48,055 bases of DNA from JAJNBA01 sp035512775. Its GTDB lineage: Bacteria > Actinomycetota > UBA4738 > HRBIN12. The translations under genes and the position numbers were made by a program. Positions 14,160 to 22,547 of this stretch are shown piece by piece; within the stretch, counting starts at the first letter, position 1; every line of letters starts with the position of its first letter. The stretch covers positions 1 through 48,055 of the forward strand of contig DATKDI010000071.1 of NCBI GenBank assembly GCA_035512775.1. The letters run 5' to 3'. The notes beneath the pieces are model-generated. The model made no database searches, was not told where the DNA came from, and saw only the letters and a program-made list of their open reading frames with translations.

Positions 14160-17100
14160 ATGTTCTTGCGACAGATCCAGATCCGCGGGTTCAAGTCCTT
14201 CGCGGACAAGACCGTCCTCGAGTTCATCCCCGGCGTCAGTGTGATCGTGGGCCCCAACGGATCGGGCAAGTCGAACCTGGTCGATGCGATCAGCTGGGCG
14301 CTGGGCGAGCAGGGTCCACGCGCGCTCCGAGGCGGGCAGATGGCCGACGTCATCTTCGCGGGGACGCCCAGCCGTCCCGCCCTCGGGATGGCCGAGGTCA
14401 AGCTGGTGATCGACAACGAGGCGGGTCTCATCCCGGTTCCCATGTCCGAGATCGAGGTCAGCCGCTCGATCTTCCGATCGGGGGAGAGCGAATACCGGAT
14501 CAACGGCAAGCTGGTCCGGCTGCTCGACGTCCAGGAGCTCCTGTCGGAGTCGGGGATCGGACGGGCTCTGCATACCGTCATCGGGCAGGGTCAGCTCGAG
14601 GAAGTGCTCCTCTCCCGGCCCGAGGAGCGCCGGAAGTACATCGAGGAGGCGGCCGGCATCGCCAAGCACCGCCGCCGGAAAGAGCGCGCCGAGCGCAAGC
14701 TGGCCGGCCTGGACCATGATCTGCTGCGGCTCCAGGACGTGATGTCCGAGCTCAAGCGACAGCTGAAGCCACTGCGGCAACAAGCCGAGATGGCCAAGAA
14801 GCACGAGACGTTGACCGAGCAGGCCGAGGAGCTCTCACGGAAGCTCGCTGCAGCACGCCTGCGGGGCCTGCTCGCGGAGCGCGACCGGAGGAAGGGCGGC
14901 TGGGACGAGGGCGTGGGCAAGCGAGAGGAAGCCCGGGCCCGGCTGGACGCGCTCGACGCCGAAGTGCTCGCGGGTGCAGACGGTCGGGCGACCGCCGCCA
15001 GGAAGCTCGCGGAGAGCGAGCTCCGATTCCGCTCCGCGCAGGCCGACCGATCCGAGGCGGACCAGGCGTTCCGGAGCGCCCTCGATCGAGAGGCAGGAGC
15101 GCGAGAAGAGCTCGCTTCCCAGGCGGGCCGCGCGGCCCGGCTCGACGCGATCGAGGCGGAGCTCGCGCGGGTCGAGGCGGATCTGGAGCGCGCCGTGGGA
15201 GAGCTCGCCGAACGCGAGCGGGAGCTCGACGAAGCAGAGGGCGCGTTCCGAGACGCCGATCAGCATCGGCGTGAGGTGGACGAGCTCCGTCGGCGAGCCG
15301 GGGAGGAGGCAGCGGGGCGGCGTGTGGAGATGGAAGCGCTGGAGCGAGCGATCTCCTCCGGCGAACGGGAGCACGACCGGCTCGAAGCGGAGTTGCGCGT
15401 GGCACGCGAGCGAACCACAGGCCTCCACGCGGAGCGAGAGGAGCTCGAGGCAGACATCGAGCGCCTCGACGGCCAGACCTCGCCGCTCGCGGAACGTCGT
15501 ACGCAGCTGGAAGCCGAGCGGCGCCAGGCGACCGAGAAGGTCGAGGAACTCGAAGACATCGAGCGACGTCAGCAGGCGCGCCTCGAGCTCTTGGAGGCGC
15601 GTCGACGTGACATCGAGGAGACGGCCGGGTCGCGCTTCCTGAAGACCCATCGGAACCGAGCGGCGGGTGCCCTGAAGGATCTCGTGCGGGCTTCGGAGGG
15701 CCTCGAGCGAGCCCTCGTTTCGGCTCTCGGTCCGCTGGCCGATGCAGTGGTGTACGAAGACCGGGACGAGGCGATCGCCGCCGCCCCGGACGGTGACGGC
15801 GCGATCCTCGCCATCGCGGCCGGCGGACCGGTCACCCAGGGCCTGTCGGGTGAACGTCCATTGCTCTCGGCGGTGGATGCGGATCCGGCTGCCCGAGGGA
15901 TCGTGAGTACGGTCCTGCGCGATGTCTACCTGGCCGGCTCGATCGAGGAAGCAGCCGAGAAGCAGGCCGCGCACCCGGGTGCCTCATTCGTCACTCCGGA
16001 CGGCTCCCTCGTCGGACCCGCGGTGATCCACACGCCGAAGGAGATCGACACCCGCGCGCGCGAGATCCGGGCGGAGCTCCAGGTCCTGGCCCACGATCTG
16101 GCGGGGACCCGCAACAGGTTGAAGCCGCAGCGCCAGCGACTCGGAGAGGCGGGGGAAGAGATCGAGTTCCTGAACCAGCAGATCGAGGCCGCCGACGCCG
16201 ACATCACGACCGCCGCGGAGCGCCTCGCCACCCTCGGGCACGACCTCACGGCCATCGGCAAGGAGGCGCAGCTGCTCTCGGAGCGGCTCGGGACCGTTCG
16301 CGAGACCCAGACCGCCGCTCGCGACCGGCTCGCAGAGCTGGGACCCGCCGGACCGGAAGACATCCCCGAGCTCCCACCCCTGCCACAGCCTCCGGTCCAG
16401 GCACGAGTGGCGGTCGAGACGCTCCGACGCGATCGCGCGTCCCTGGACGCGCGACGCGCGAGGTTGCGGGCCGAGCGGGACGAGGCGTCGGCGCACGATC
16501 CGCAACAGCTTCGGGCCGAGCTCGAAGAAGCGGAGGCGGCGCGGGCGGCGGCCGAACAGGCCGCCACCCGCGCCGACGAAGGAGCGACCGCCGCCGCGGA
16601 CGAGCGGGACGCGACGGCCGCGGCAGAGCGTGCGGCGGCGACCCGCGAAGCCGAGATCAACAAGTCGTGGCGCGACGCGTCGACCGAGCTGGACAGGTTG
16701 CGCGAGACCTACGAGGAAGACGATCGGCTCCGCGGGGACATCGAACGGAGGGTCCGGGATGCCGAACGCCTGCTGCGCGAGGGCTACGGACTCGAGCCGG
16801 AGTCGGCGCTCGCCATGCTCACGGCCGAAGACTCGGTCCAGTCGCTGGAGAAGGCGAGCGAGCTCGTCCAGCGGCGACTCGGTCTCCTCGGCCGGGTCAA
16901 CCTGCTCGCGACCGGGGAGTTCGAGGTCGTCCAGGAACGACATGACTTCATGCAGCGGGAACTGGACGACATCAGGAAGGCCCGCCGGGATCTCCTCGAG
17001 CTGGTGGCGCAGGTGGATCACGAGATCCAGGAGACGTTCGACTCCGCGTTCCGCGACGTCGCGATGCAGTTCGAGCGACTGGTGAAGGAGCTGTTCCCCG

Positions 17101-17564
17101 GCGGTGAGGGGCGGCTGGTGCTGACGGATCCGGCCAACCCGCTCGAGGCAGGGATCGAGATCGAGGCGAGTCCCGGCCGCAAGCGCGTAAAGCGGATCTC
17201 GCTGCTCTCGGGCGGCGAACGATCCCTCGCGGCACTCGCGTTCCTCTTCGCGATCTTCACGGCGCGCCCGTCTCCGTTCTATCTCATGGATGAGGTGGAG
17301 CCGGCGCTCGACGATCTCAATCTCCACCGGTTCCTGCGGTTGGTGGCGGGGTTCGCACGCGACGCGCAGGTCATGATCGTCACGCACCAGAAGCGGACGA
17401 TGGAGATCGCGTCGATGATGTACGGGGTCTCGCTCAACAAGGACGGCACCACGAAGATCCTCTGCCAACGGCTCGAGCACCCCGACGACCTCGCCCCCGA
17501 CATCTCTGAGGGTGAAGCGGCCCCGGAACGGGTGGACGTGCCGGAGACCGAGCCTGTGGGCTAG
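14160..17564 (+). CDS. smc: Chromosome segregation protein SMC
   Basis: A 1134-residue SMC ATPase that compacts and segregates chromosomes with ScpA/ScpB (not in the window). Walker A GPNGSGKSN is near residue 32 and the Q-loop segment is VIGQGQLEEVL. Long coiled coils run from about 165-500 and 650-930, with a hinge around 510-640 (LGPLADAVVYEDRDEAIA). The ABC signature LLSGGERSLAAL is near 1017 and Walker B FYLMDEVEPALDDLN near 1041. The D-loop region reads DEVEPALDD rather than the more usual DEVDAALDD. ATG 14160 begins MFLRQIQIRGFKSFADKTVL, the canonical start; an upstream ATG at 14133 would precede the likely -10 hexamer. The stop TAG is part of the ftsY -10 candidate. Confidence 0.97.
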   Translation: MFLRQIQIRGFKSFADKTVLEFIPGVSVIVGPNGSGKSNLVDAISWALGEQGPRALRGGQMADVIFAGTPSRPALGMAEVKLVIDNEAGLIPVPMSEIEVSRSIFRSGESEYRINGKLVRLLDVQELLSESGIGRALHTVIGQGQLEEVLLSRPEERRKYIEEAAGIAKHRRRKERAERKLAGLDHDLLRLQDVMSELKRQLKPLRQQAEMAKKHETLTEQAEELSRKLAAARLRGLLAERDRRKGGWDEGVGKREEARARLDALDAEVLAGADGRATAARKLAESELRFRSAQADRSEADQAFRSALDREAGAREELASQAGRAARLDAIEAELARVEADLERAVGELAERERELDEAEGAFRDADQHRREVDELRRRAGEEAAGRRVEMEALERAISSGEREHDRLEAELRVARERTTGLHAEREELEADIERLDGQTSPLAERRTQLEAERRQATEKVEELEDIERRQQARLELLEARRRDIEETAGSRFLKTHRNRAAGALKDLVRASEGLERALVSALGPLADAVVYEDRDEAIAAAPDGDGAILAIAAGGPVTQGLSGERPLLSAVDADPAARGIVSTVLRDVYLAGSIEEAAEKQAAHPGASFVTPDGSLVGPAVIHTPKEIDTRAREIRAELQVLAHDLAGTRNRLKPQRQRLGEAGEEIEFLNQQIEAADADITTAAERLATLGHDLTAIGKEAQLLSERLGTVRETQTAARDRLAELGPAGPEDIPELPPLPQPPVQARVAVETLRRDRASLDARRARLRAERDEASAHDPQQLRAELEEAEAARAAAEQAATRADEGATAAADERDATAAAERAAATREAEINKSWRDASTELDRLRETYEEDDRLRGDIERRVRDAERLLREGYGLEPESALAMLTAEDSVQSLEKASELVQRRLGLLGRVNLLATGEFEVVQERHDFMQRELDDIRKARRDLLELVAQVDHEIQETFDSAFRDVAMQFERLVKELFPGGEGRLVLTDPANPLEAGIEIEASPGRKRVKRISLLSGGERSLAALAFLFAIFTARPSPFYLMDEVEPALDDLNLHRFLRLVAGFARDAQVMIVTHQKRTMEIASMMYGVSLNKDGTTKILCQRLEHPDDLAPDISEGEAAPERVDVPETEPVG

Positions 17565-17567
17565 CGT
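17562..17567 (+). promoter_or_regulatory. Candidate -10 of ftsY (TAGCGT), containing the smc stop codon
   Basis: The smc stop TAG forms the first half of TAGCGT, which lies six bases before the ftsY GTG. No ribosome-binding sequence is present for ftsY, so a leaderless start directly behind smc is likely. Confidence 0.5.
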
Positions 17568-17573
17568 CCAGGC

Positions 17574-18572
17574 GTGGAGATCGTCGTCGCCGTCCTGTTC
17601 GTCTGCGTCGCCCTCGGATTCATCTTCTTCCGCCTCACGGCCGCTCGGAAGGAAGCGGAGAGGCTCCAGGGTGGGCCGGAGTCCGAGGTCTCCACCTCGG
17701 CGGTCGAAGCGCCCATGCCCGAGCGGCGCGAGCGGCTCGGGGCCCGTGTCCGGTCCCTGTTGTCCAGGGACGCCGGCGAGGATGGGTGGCGCGCGCTCCA
17801 CGACATCCTGCTGAAGGCCGATGTCGGCCCTACGGCGGCTTCGGAACTTGTCGAGCGAGTCCGCGCCCGCTGGTCGCGTGACGCCGATGCCGAAGCGATC
17901 CTCCGCGAGGAGATGGTCGCGATCTTGGGTCCGGACTCGCGCCTTTCGCTCCCGGACGAGGGCCTGGGGGTGATCATGGTGGTTGGGGTCAACGGCTCGG
18001 GGAAGACGACCACCATCGGGAAGCTCGCTCGCCGGCTCGTCGGCGAGGGACACACCGTGAGCCTTGCCGGCGCCGACACGTTCCGTGCCGCCGCCGGCGA
18101 GCAGCTCGACGTCTGGGCGGTGCGCGCCGGCGCCCATCTCGTCTCCCAGGAGCGAGGTGCCGATCCGGGCGCGGTGGTGTTCGACGCCGTCACGTCTGCC
18201 ATCGCACGAGATGCCGACATCCTCATCGTGGACACGGCCGGGCGCCTCCACACCAAGACCCCGCTGATGGACGAACTCCGGAAGATCGGCCGGGTCGTCG
18301 AGAAGGCGGGCGCCTCGGTCGCCGAGACCCTGCTCGTGCTCGACGCGACGACCGGCCAGAATGGGATCGCCCAAGCCAGGGCCTTCACCGAAGCAGTGGA
18401 CGTGTCGGGGATCGTGTTGACGAAGCTGGACGGCACCGCGAAGGGCGGCGTCGTGCTGGCGGTCCGCGAGGAGCTGGGCGTTCCCGTGCGGCTCGTCGGC
18501 ACGGGCGAAGGGCTCGACGATCTCCAGCCGTTCAGGGCCGGCGTGTTCGCAGATCGGATCCTCGCGTCGTGA
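17574..18572 (+). CDS. ftsY: Signal recognition particle receptor FtsY
   Basis: A 332-residue SRP GTPase that docks SRP-ribosome complexes at the membrane. Residues 1-20 (VEIVVAVLFVCVALGFIFF) are an N-terminal membrane span, the actinobacterial way of anchoring FtsY. A short acidic linker replaces the long E. coli A-domain. An N domain follows (DILLKADVGPTAASELVERV). The G domain has P-loop GVNGSGKTTTIGKLA near 137-151, ADTFRAAAGEQL, DTAGRLHTKTPLMDEL and TKLDGTAKGG. The GTG start is preceded by a -10-like hexamer only. The stop overlaps the GTG of a receiver-domain gene (GTGA). Confidence 0.96.
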   Translation: MEIVVAVLFVCVALGFIFFRLTAARKEAERLQGGPESEVSTSAVEAPMPERRERLGARVRSLLSRDAGEDGWRALHDILLKADVGPTAASELVERVRARWSRDADAEAILREEMVAILGPDSRLSLPDEGLGVIMVVGVNGSGKTTTIGKLARRLVGEGHTVSLAGADTFRAAAGEQLDVWAVRAGAHLVSQERGADPGAVVFDAVTSAIARDADILIVDTAGRLHTKTPLMDELRKIGRVVEKAGASVAETLLVLDATTGQNGIAQARAFTEAVDVSGIVLTKLDGTAKGGVVLAVREELGVPVRLVGTGEGLDDLQPFRAGVFADRILAS

Positions 18573-18955
18573 GCGCGCGGATCCTGATCGTCGAGGATCA
18601 TCCGACGATGCGAGAGGCGATGCGTCTCGTGCTCGAAGGTGAGGGCTTCGACATCGATGAGGCCTCCGATGGCGATCAAGCGCTCGCCGCCGTGCAGGCG
18701 GAACCGCCCGACCTCGTGCTGCTCGACATGAGCATCCCGGGGATCTCGGGACCCGACGTGCTCGCCGCGATGAAGAGAGACCCCGGCAACTCGAAGGTGC
18801 GCGTCATCGTCGTGACCGCCACGGGGGAGGAAGGCAGGGCCGCCGCGATGGCGGGCGGTGCCGATCACTACTTCACCAAGCCGTTCAGCCCCATCGCGCT
18901 CCTCCAAGCCGTCGAGGAGGTTCTCGGACCCGAGGACGCGGCACCGTCCGAGTAG
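18569..18955 (+). CDS. Stand-alone receiver-domain response regulator
   Basis: A 128-residue protein consisting of one REC domain. It shows the acidic pair in LIVEDHPTM, the phospho-accepting Asp in LVLLDMSIPG, the switch Thr in IVVTATGEE and the conserved Lys in YFTKPFSP. No DNA-binding or enzymatic output domain follows; the rest is an acidic tail ending EDAAPSE. It overlaps ftsY by four bases and precedes ffh by 71 bases, so it sits between the two SRP GTPase genes. No histidine kinase is adjacent. Its output is unknown; it could act by protein-protein contact as CheY- or DivK-like regulators do. Confidence 0.92.
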   Translation: MSARILIVEDHPTMREAMRLVLEGEGFDIDEASDGDQALAAVQAEPPDLVLLDMSIPGISGPDVLAAMKRDPGNSKVRVIVVTATGEEGRAAAMAGGADHYFTKPFSPIALLQAVEEVLGPEDAAPSE

Positions 18956-18958
18956 GAT
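18953..18958 (+). promoter_or_regulatory. Candidate -10 of ffh (TAGGAT)
   Basis: TAGGAT contains the stop codon of the receiver gene and would give ffh a leader of about 60 nt ending in GGAAG eight bases before the ATG. Confidence 0.4.
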
Positions 18959-19026
18959 TCCTCACTTCGCCGGGGCCGTGGGCCGGGCACCGGCGCGCAC
19001 GAGGGCCCCCGACGGAAGATCACACG

Positions 19027-20385
19027 ATGTTCGACACCCTGACCGACAAGCTCGACGGCACGTTCAAGAAGCTCCGGTCTCGGGGCAAGCTCCATCCCAA
19101 GCAGGTCGACAACGCCCTCGCAGACATGAGGACGGCGCTCCTGGAGGCCGACGTGGCTGTGGAGGTCGCCGACGCATTCCTCGGACGCGTGCGCGCCCGC
19201 GCCCTCTCCGAGGAGGTGATGAAGAGCCTCACGCCCGCGCAACAGGTGGTCAAGATCGTCCGCGACGAGCTCCAGGAGACGCTCGGCGGGGAGTATCAGA
19301 AGTTCGTCTTGCCGTCGGGGCGCATCGCCGTCGTGATGATGGCGGGGGTGCAGGGATCGGGGAAGACGACCGCCTGCGCGAAGCTCGCGCTTCGGCTGAA
19401 GAAGGACGGCCGGCGACCCCTCCTCGTGGCCGCCGACCTGGAGCGTCCCGCCGCGGTGGAGCAGCTGTCCACCCTGGGCGACGAGGTGGGCGTCCCCGTG
19501 GTCTCCGAGGGCCGCGACCCCGTGAAGGTCGCGAAGAGCGGGCTGAAGGAAGCGGAGCGGAGGGGGTGCGACGTCGTGATCGTCGACACCACGGGGCGCC
19601 TCCACGTCGACGCCGAGATGATGAAACAGGCTCGTCGCATCCGCGACGTCGTGAAGCCCGATCACGTCCTCATGGCATGTGACGCGATGACGGGACAGGA
19701 CGCCGTCGTACAGGCCCGCGCGTTCCTGAACGAGGTCGACACGACCGGGTTCATCCTCACGAAGCTCGACGGAGACGCGCGAGGTGGCGCGGCCCTCTCG
19801 ATCACGGCCGTGACGGGCCGCCCGGTCTTCTTCGCCGGCGTGGGGGAGAAGCCCGAGGATCTCGAGGAGTTCCATCCCGACCGACTGGCCGGCCGGATCA
19901 TGGGGATGGGAGACGTGTTGAGCCTCATCGACAAGGCCGGCGAGAAGCTGGATGCCGACGAGGCGAAGGCCTCTGCCGAGAAGCTCCTTCAGGGCGCCTT
20001 CACCCTCGAGGACTTCCTCGCGCAGCTGCGACAGATGCGTCAGCTGGGCCCGATCCAGGATCTGCTGAAGATGCTCCCGGGGATGCCGGGAGGGAAGAAC
20101 GCGTTCAAGGAGATCGCCGACCAGGTGGATGAGGGGAAGCTCCGTCAGGCCGAGGCCCTCATCCTGTCCATGACGCCGGACGAGCGGCGGAATCCCGGTA
20201 TCATCTCCGGGTCTCGCCGCCTGCGGATCGCCCGCGGGGCGGGCTCCACCACCTCCGACGTCAATACGCTCCTCAAGGACTTCGAGGGCGCGAGGAAGAT
20301 GATGCGGACGATGATGGGCGGCGGGAAGGGCCTTCCGGGCATGCTTTCGATGCCGCCGAAGACGTCGAGAGGGCCGAAGCGCTAG
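19027..20385 (+). CDS. ffh: Signal recognition particle protein Ffh
   Basis: A 452-residue SRP54 GTPase that binds signal sequences and 4.5S RNA. The N domain includes TALLEADVAVEVADAFLGRV. The G domain has P-loop GVQGSGKTTACAKLA near 102-116, DTTGRLHVDAEMM, and TKLDGDARGGAALS. The Met-rich M domain begins about 300 (MRQLGPIQDLLKMLPGMPG) and includes the RNA-binding SGSRRLRIARGAG; the C-terminus carries MMRTMMGGGKGLPGM. Length is normal. ATG 19027 has GGAAG eight bases upstream. It is followed after 17 bases by rpsP. Confidence 0.97.
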   Translation: MFDTLTDKLDGTFKKLRSRGKLHPKQVDNALADMRTALLEADVAVEVADAFLGRVRARALSEEVMKSLTPAQQVVKIVRDELQETLGGEYQKFVLPSGRIAVVMMAGVQGSGKTTACAKLALRLKKDGRRPLLVAADLERPAAVEQLSTLGDEVGVPVVSEGRDPVKVAKSGLKEAERRGCDVVIVDTTGRLHVDAEMMKQARRIRDVVKPDHVLMACDAMTGQDAVVQARAFLNEVDTTGFILTKLDGDARGGAALSITAVTGRPVFFAGVGEKPEDLEEFHPDRLAGRIMGMGDVLSLIDKAGEKLDADEAKASAEKLLQGAFTLEDFLAQLRQMRQLGPIQDLLKMLPGMPGGKNAFKEIADQVDEGKLRQAEALILSMTPDERRNPGIISGSRRLRIARGAGSTTSDVNTLLKDFEGARKMMRTMMGGGKGLPGMLSMPPKTSRGPKR

Positions 20386-20402
20386 CGAGAGGACACGCGG
20401 AG

Positions 20403-20993
20403 ATGACGACGAGGATCCGGCTGCGGAGGATGGGCTCGAACAAGCGCCCGTTCTTCCGCGTCGTGGTGGCCGACCAGCGGAGCCCCCGCGACGGCCGCTT
20501 CATCGAGAACATCGGCAAGTACCACCCGCTCGACGATCCGAGCGTGATCGAGATCGATCAGGAGCGCGCGCTGCACTGGCTTCGCGTCGGGGCGCAGCCG
20601 TCGAACCAGGTCCGCAACCTGATGAATAAGATCGGGATCTGGGACGAGTTCGTGAAGGAGCGCCCATCGGCCGCGCTCGAACCCGCCAAAGAGCGACCGG
20701 AGAAGCCGAAGCTCTCCAAGAAGTCGAAGCAGAAGGCTGAGGCTGCAGCCGCCGAACCCGTCAGAACGCCCGTCGAGGCAGCGCCCGCCGAGCCCCAACC
20801 CGAGCCCGAGCCGGAGGTCGCGGAGGCGAGCGCCGCCGAGGCGGTGGAGGCGGTCGACGAAGCGCCCGCCGCCGTCGAGGAGGCTGCCTCCGCGCCTGAG
20901 GAGACCGTCGCCGTAGAGGAAGCGCCGGCCACCGAGGACGCGCCTGCCACCGAGGACTCGGCCACAGAGGAAGCACCCACCGAGGACTCGTGA
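20403..20993 (+). CDS. rpsP: 30S ribosomal protein S16 with long acidic C-terminal extension
   Basis: The first about 80 residues are a normal S16 (TTRIRLRRMGSNKRPFFRVV, DQRSPRDGRFIENIGKYHPL, ALHWLRVGAQPSNQV). After a basic patch (EKPKLSKKSKQK) comes a tail of about 90 residues almost wholly Ala, Glu, Pro, Val, Thr and Asp, with repeated units such as APATED and TEEAPTED near the end. Some actinobacterial S16 proteins have tails, but this one doubles the protein's length. The tail's function is unknown and it is likely disordered. ATG 20403 follows ffh by 17 bases. The stop overlaps the GTG of the KH gene. Confidence 0.95.
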   Translation: MTTRIRLRRMGSNKRPFFRVVVADQRSPRDGRFIENIGKYHPLDDPSVIEIDQERALHWLRVGAQPSNQVRNLMNKIGIWDEFVKERPSAALEPAKERPEKPKLSKKSKQKAEAAAAEPVRTPVEAAPAEPQPEPEPEVAEASAAEAVEAVDEAPAAVEEAASAPEETVAVEEAPATEDAPATEDSATEEAPTEDS

Positions 20994-21220
20994 AAGACCT
21001 CGTCGAGTTCCTCGTGCAGGAGTTGGTCGACGAGCCCGACGCGGTTTCCATCGAGGAGACATCCGACGAGCGCGGGCCGCGCTATCGCGTCCGGGTCGCT
21101 CCCGAGGACATGGGCAAGGTCATCGGTCGAGGCGGCCGGACCGCCAAGGCGATCCGAACGGTGGTCCGTGCGGCCGCCCAGCGTCAGGGACACGGCGCCA
21201 TGGTGGACATCGAAGACTGA
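20990..21220 (+). CDS. khpA: KH-domain RNA-binding protein (KhpA/YlqC family)
   Basis: A 76-residue single type-II KH domain protein, placed between rpsP and rimM as in most Gram-positive and actinobacterial genomes. The RNA-binding GxxG loop is in MGKVIGRGGRTAKAIRTVV. In Firmicutes KhpA pairs with KhpB to bind many RNAs and affects cell elongation; no khpB is visible here. The GTG start at 20990 overlaps rpsP by four bases. The protein ends right before the rimM start. Confidence 0.93.
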   Translation: MKDLVEFLVQELVDEPDAVSIEETSDERGPRYRVRVAPEDMGKVIGRGGRTAKAIRTVVRAAAQRQGHGAMVDIED

Positions 21221-21221
21221 G

Positions 21222-21755
21222 GTGGACGAGCCGACCGTCGTCGTCGGCGTCGTGACCGGCGTCCACGGTCTCGGCGGTGACGTCTCCGTCCAGAATCGCT
21301 CCGACAACCCCGATCGATGGTCCGCCGGCGGCATCGTCATGCGTGAGGACGGTGCCGCCCTGACCATCGGATCGAGCCGACGACACGGCCGGAAGCTGCT
21401 CGTGAGATTCGACGGCATCGCCGATCGGAGCGCCGCCGAGGGGCTCCGCGGCGCCATCCTCGTCGTGCCCGAGTCCTGGCTCCCAGAGCTCGCAGAGGGG
21501 GAATGGTGGGCGCATCAGCTCGAGGGGTGCGAGGTGCGGACCGCATCGGGTCGCGTCCTCGGCATCGTGAAGGAGGTGATCCCCAACCCTGCGAACGACC
21601 TCTGGGTCGCGGTGGACGATGAGGGGATCGAAACGCTCGTGCCGGCACTCGCCGACCTTCTGATCGACGTGGATGTCGAGGCCCGAACGATCCTGGTGCG
21701 CGACGTGCCCGGGCTCACGGCGTCCGAGGAACCCCCGAAGGAGACAGAGGGCTAG
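21222..21755 (+). CDS. rimM: Ribosome maturation factor RimM
   Basis: A 177-residue 30S assembly factor. The N-terminal beta-barrel starts VVVGVVTGVHGLGGDVSVQ and the C-terminal PRC-barrel contains VLGIVKEVIPNPANDLWVAV and ETLVPALADLLIDVD, both typical. The S16-KH-RimM trio is conserved, and RimM binds S19 in the 30S head. GTG 21222 is one base after the KH stop. The final TAG (21753-21755) lies inside CTAG, whose complement is the stop of the convergent Crp-family gene. trmD, normally next, is 3.7 kb away behind minus-strand genes. Confidence 0.94.
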   Translation: MDEPTVVVGVVTGVHGLGGDVSVQNRSDNPDRWSAGGIVMREDGAALTIGSSRRHGRKLLVRFDGIADRSAAEGLRGAILVVPESWLPELAEGEWWAHQLEGCEVRTASGRVLGIVKEVIPNPANDLWVAVDDEGIETLVPALADLLIDVDVEARTILVRDVPGLTASEEPPKETEG

Positions 21756-22453
21756 AGATCGGCGATCTTCGCCAGCCCCGCGACCTTCTTCAGCACGTAG
21801 CGATGTCCTTCGCGTTCCACGATCCCTCGACGCTGCCACTCGGTGAGGATGCGGGTCACGTTCTCACGGCTTCCGCCGCAGAGGCTCGCGAGATCGGCGT
21901 GGGTCACGGCGGGCACGAGGACGCCGTCCTTCGGAAGGTCATCCAGGGTGGGGGTCACGAGCTGGAGGAGCCGCTTCGCGAGGCGGCCCTTCAGGTCCAG
22001 GTGCAAGAGATCGTCGGTGAAGGATTGATGCTCCCGGACCTGGCGCGCGAGCGCCTGGAGGAAGCCGCGGGATGCGGCCGGCTCCGCGGTCACGAAGTCG
22101 AGGAACGTGTCCGGTCCCGTCGACCACACGTCCGAGTCGTCCAGCGTGAGCACGCTCGCGGTCCTAGGCATCTTCCCCAGGGCCGACAGTTCGCCGACGA
22201 AGCCCGGGCTGTCGAGCGTCGCATGCAGCACGCGGTTCCCGTTGGCCGTCTCGGAGCTGATCTCGACCCGGCCGGAGACGAGGAAGAACACGTCTCCGTC
22301 GGGGTCCCCCTGGTGGCAGAGGTAGGTGCCACGGCGGAACCGATGCACGGCCCCCTGAGAGGAGAAGCGGTCGAGCGCCTTGCCCGGGACCTCCTCGAGG
22401 AACGGCGCGCTCGCCATCACCTTGCCCACCTGAAGGTCGTCGGAGCGTCGCAT
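21752..22453 (-). CDS. Crp/Fnr-family transcriptional regulator
   Basis: A 233-residue activator with an N-terminal cyclic-nucleotide-binding beta-roll and a C-terminal winged helix. The phosphate-binding cassette VGELSALGKMPRTASV (86-101) keeps the Glu and Arg-Thr that bind cAMP in CRP. The dimerisation helix lies around 120-150. The helix-turn-helix VTHADLASLCGGSRENVTRI keeps Arg196, Glu197 and Arg201, equivalent to the E. coli CRP residues that read GTGA half-sites. There are no N-terminal cysteines, so it is not an Fnr-type iron-sulfur sensor. ATG 22453 has TAGGCT eight bases upstream and no ribosome site. It probably binds the dyad array 300 bp upstream; no adenylate cyclase gene is in the window. 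Confidence 0.93.
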   Translation of the reverse strand: MRRSDDLQVGKVMASAPFLEEVPGKALDRFSSQGAVHRFRRGTYLCHQGDPDGDVFFLVSGRVEISSETANGNRVLHATLDSPGFVGELSALGKMPRTASVLTLDDSDVWSTGPDTFLDFVTAEPAASRGFLQALARQVREHQSFTDDLLHLDLKGRLAKRLLQLVTPTLDDLPKDGVLVPAVTHADLASLCGGSRENVTRILTEWQRRGIVEREGHRYVLKKVAGLAKIADL

Positions 22454-22461
22454 GACCCAGG

Positions 22462-22467
22462 AGCCTA
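22462..22467 (-). promoter_or_regulatory. Candidate -10 of the Crp-family gene (TAGGCT)
   Basis: TAGGCT on the minus strand lies eight bases before ATG 22453, with no Shine-Dalgarno sequence; a leaderless start is likely. Confidence 0.5.
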
Positions 22468-22505
22468 GCCCGGCAGCTGGAGCCAGACCACTCCGAACGC
22501 GAAGA

Positions 22506-22525
22506 GCGGGGGCCGAAGCCCCCGC
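22506..22525 (-). terminator. Hairpin terminator after the lysine-rich small gene
   Basis: A perfect 8-bp GC-only stem (GCGGGGGC / GCCCCCGC) closes a TTCG tetraloop on the minus strand, 22 nt after the 43-residue gene's stop. No U-run follows, as is common for actinobacterial hairpin terminators. It insulates that gene from the downstream Crp-family gene. Confidence 0.65.
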
Positions 22526-22547
22526 CCTGTGCGCAGATATGTGGATA

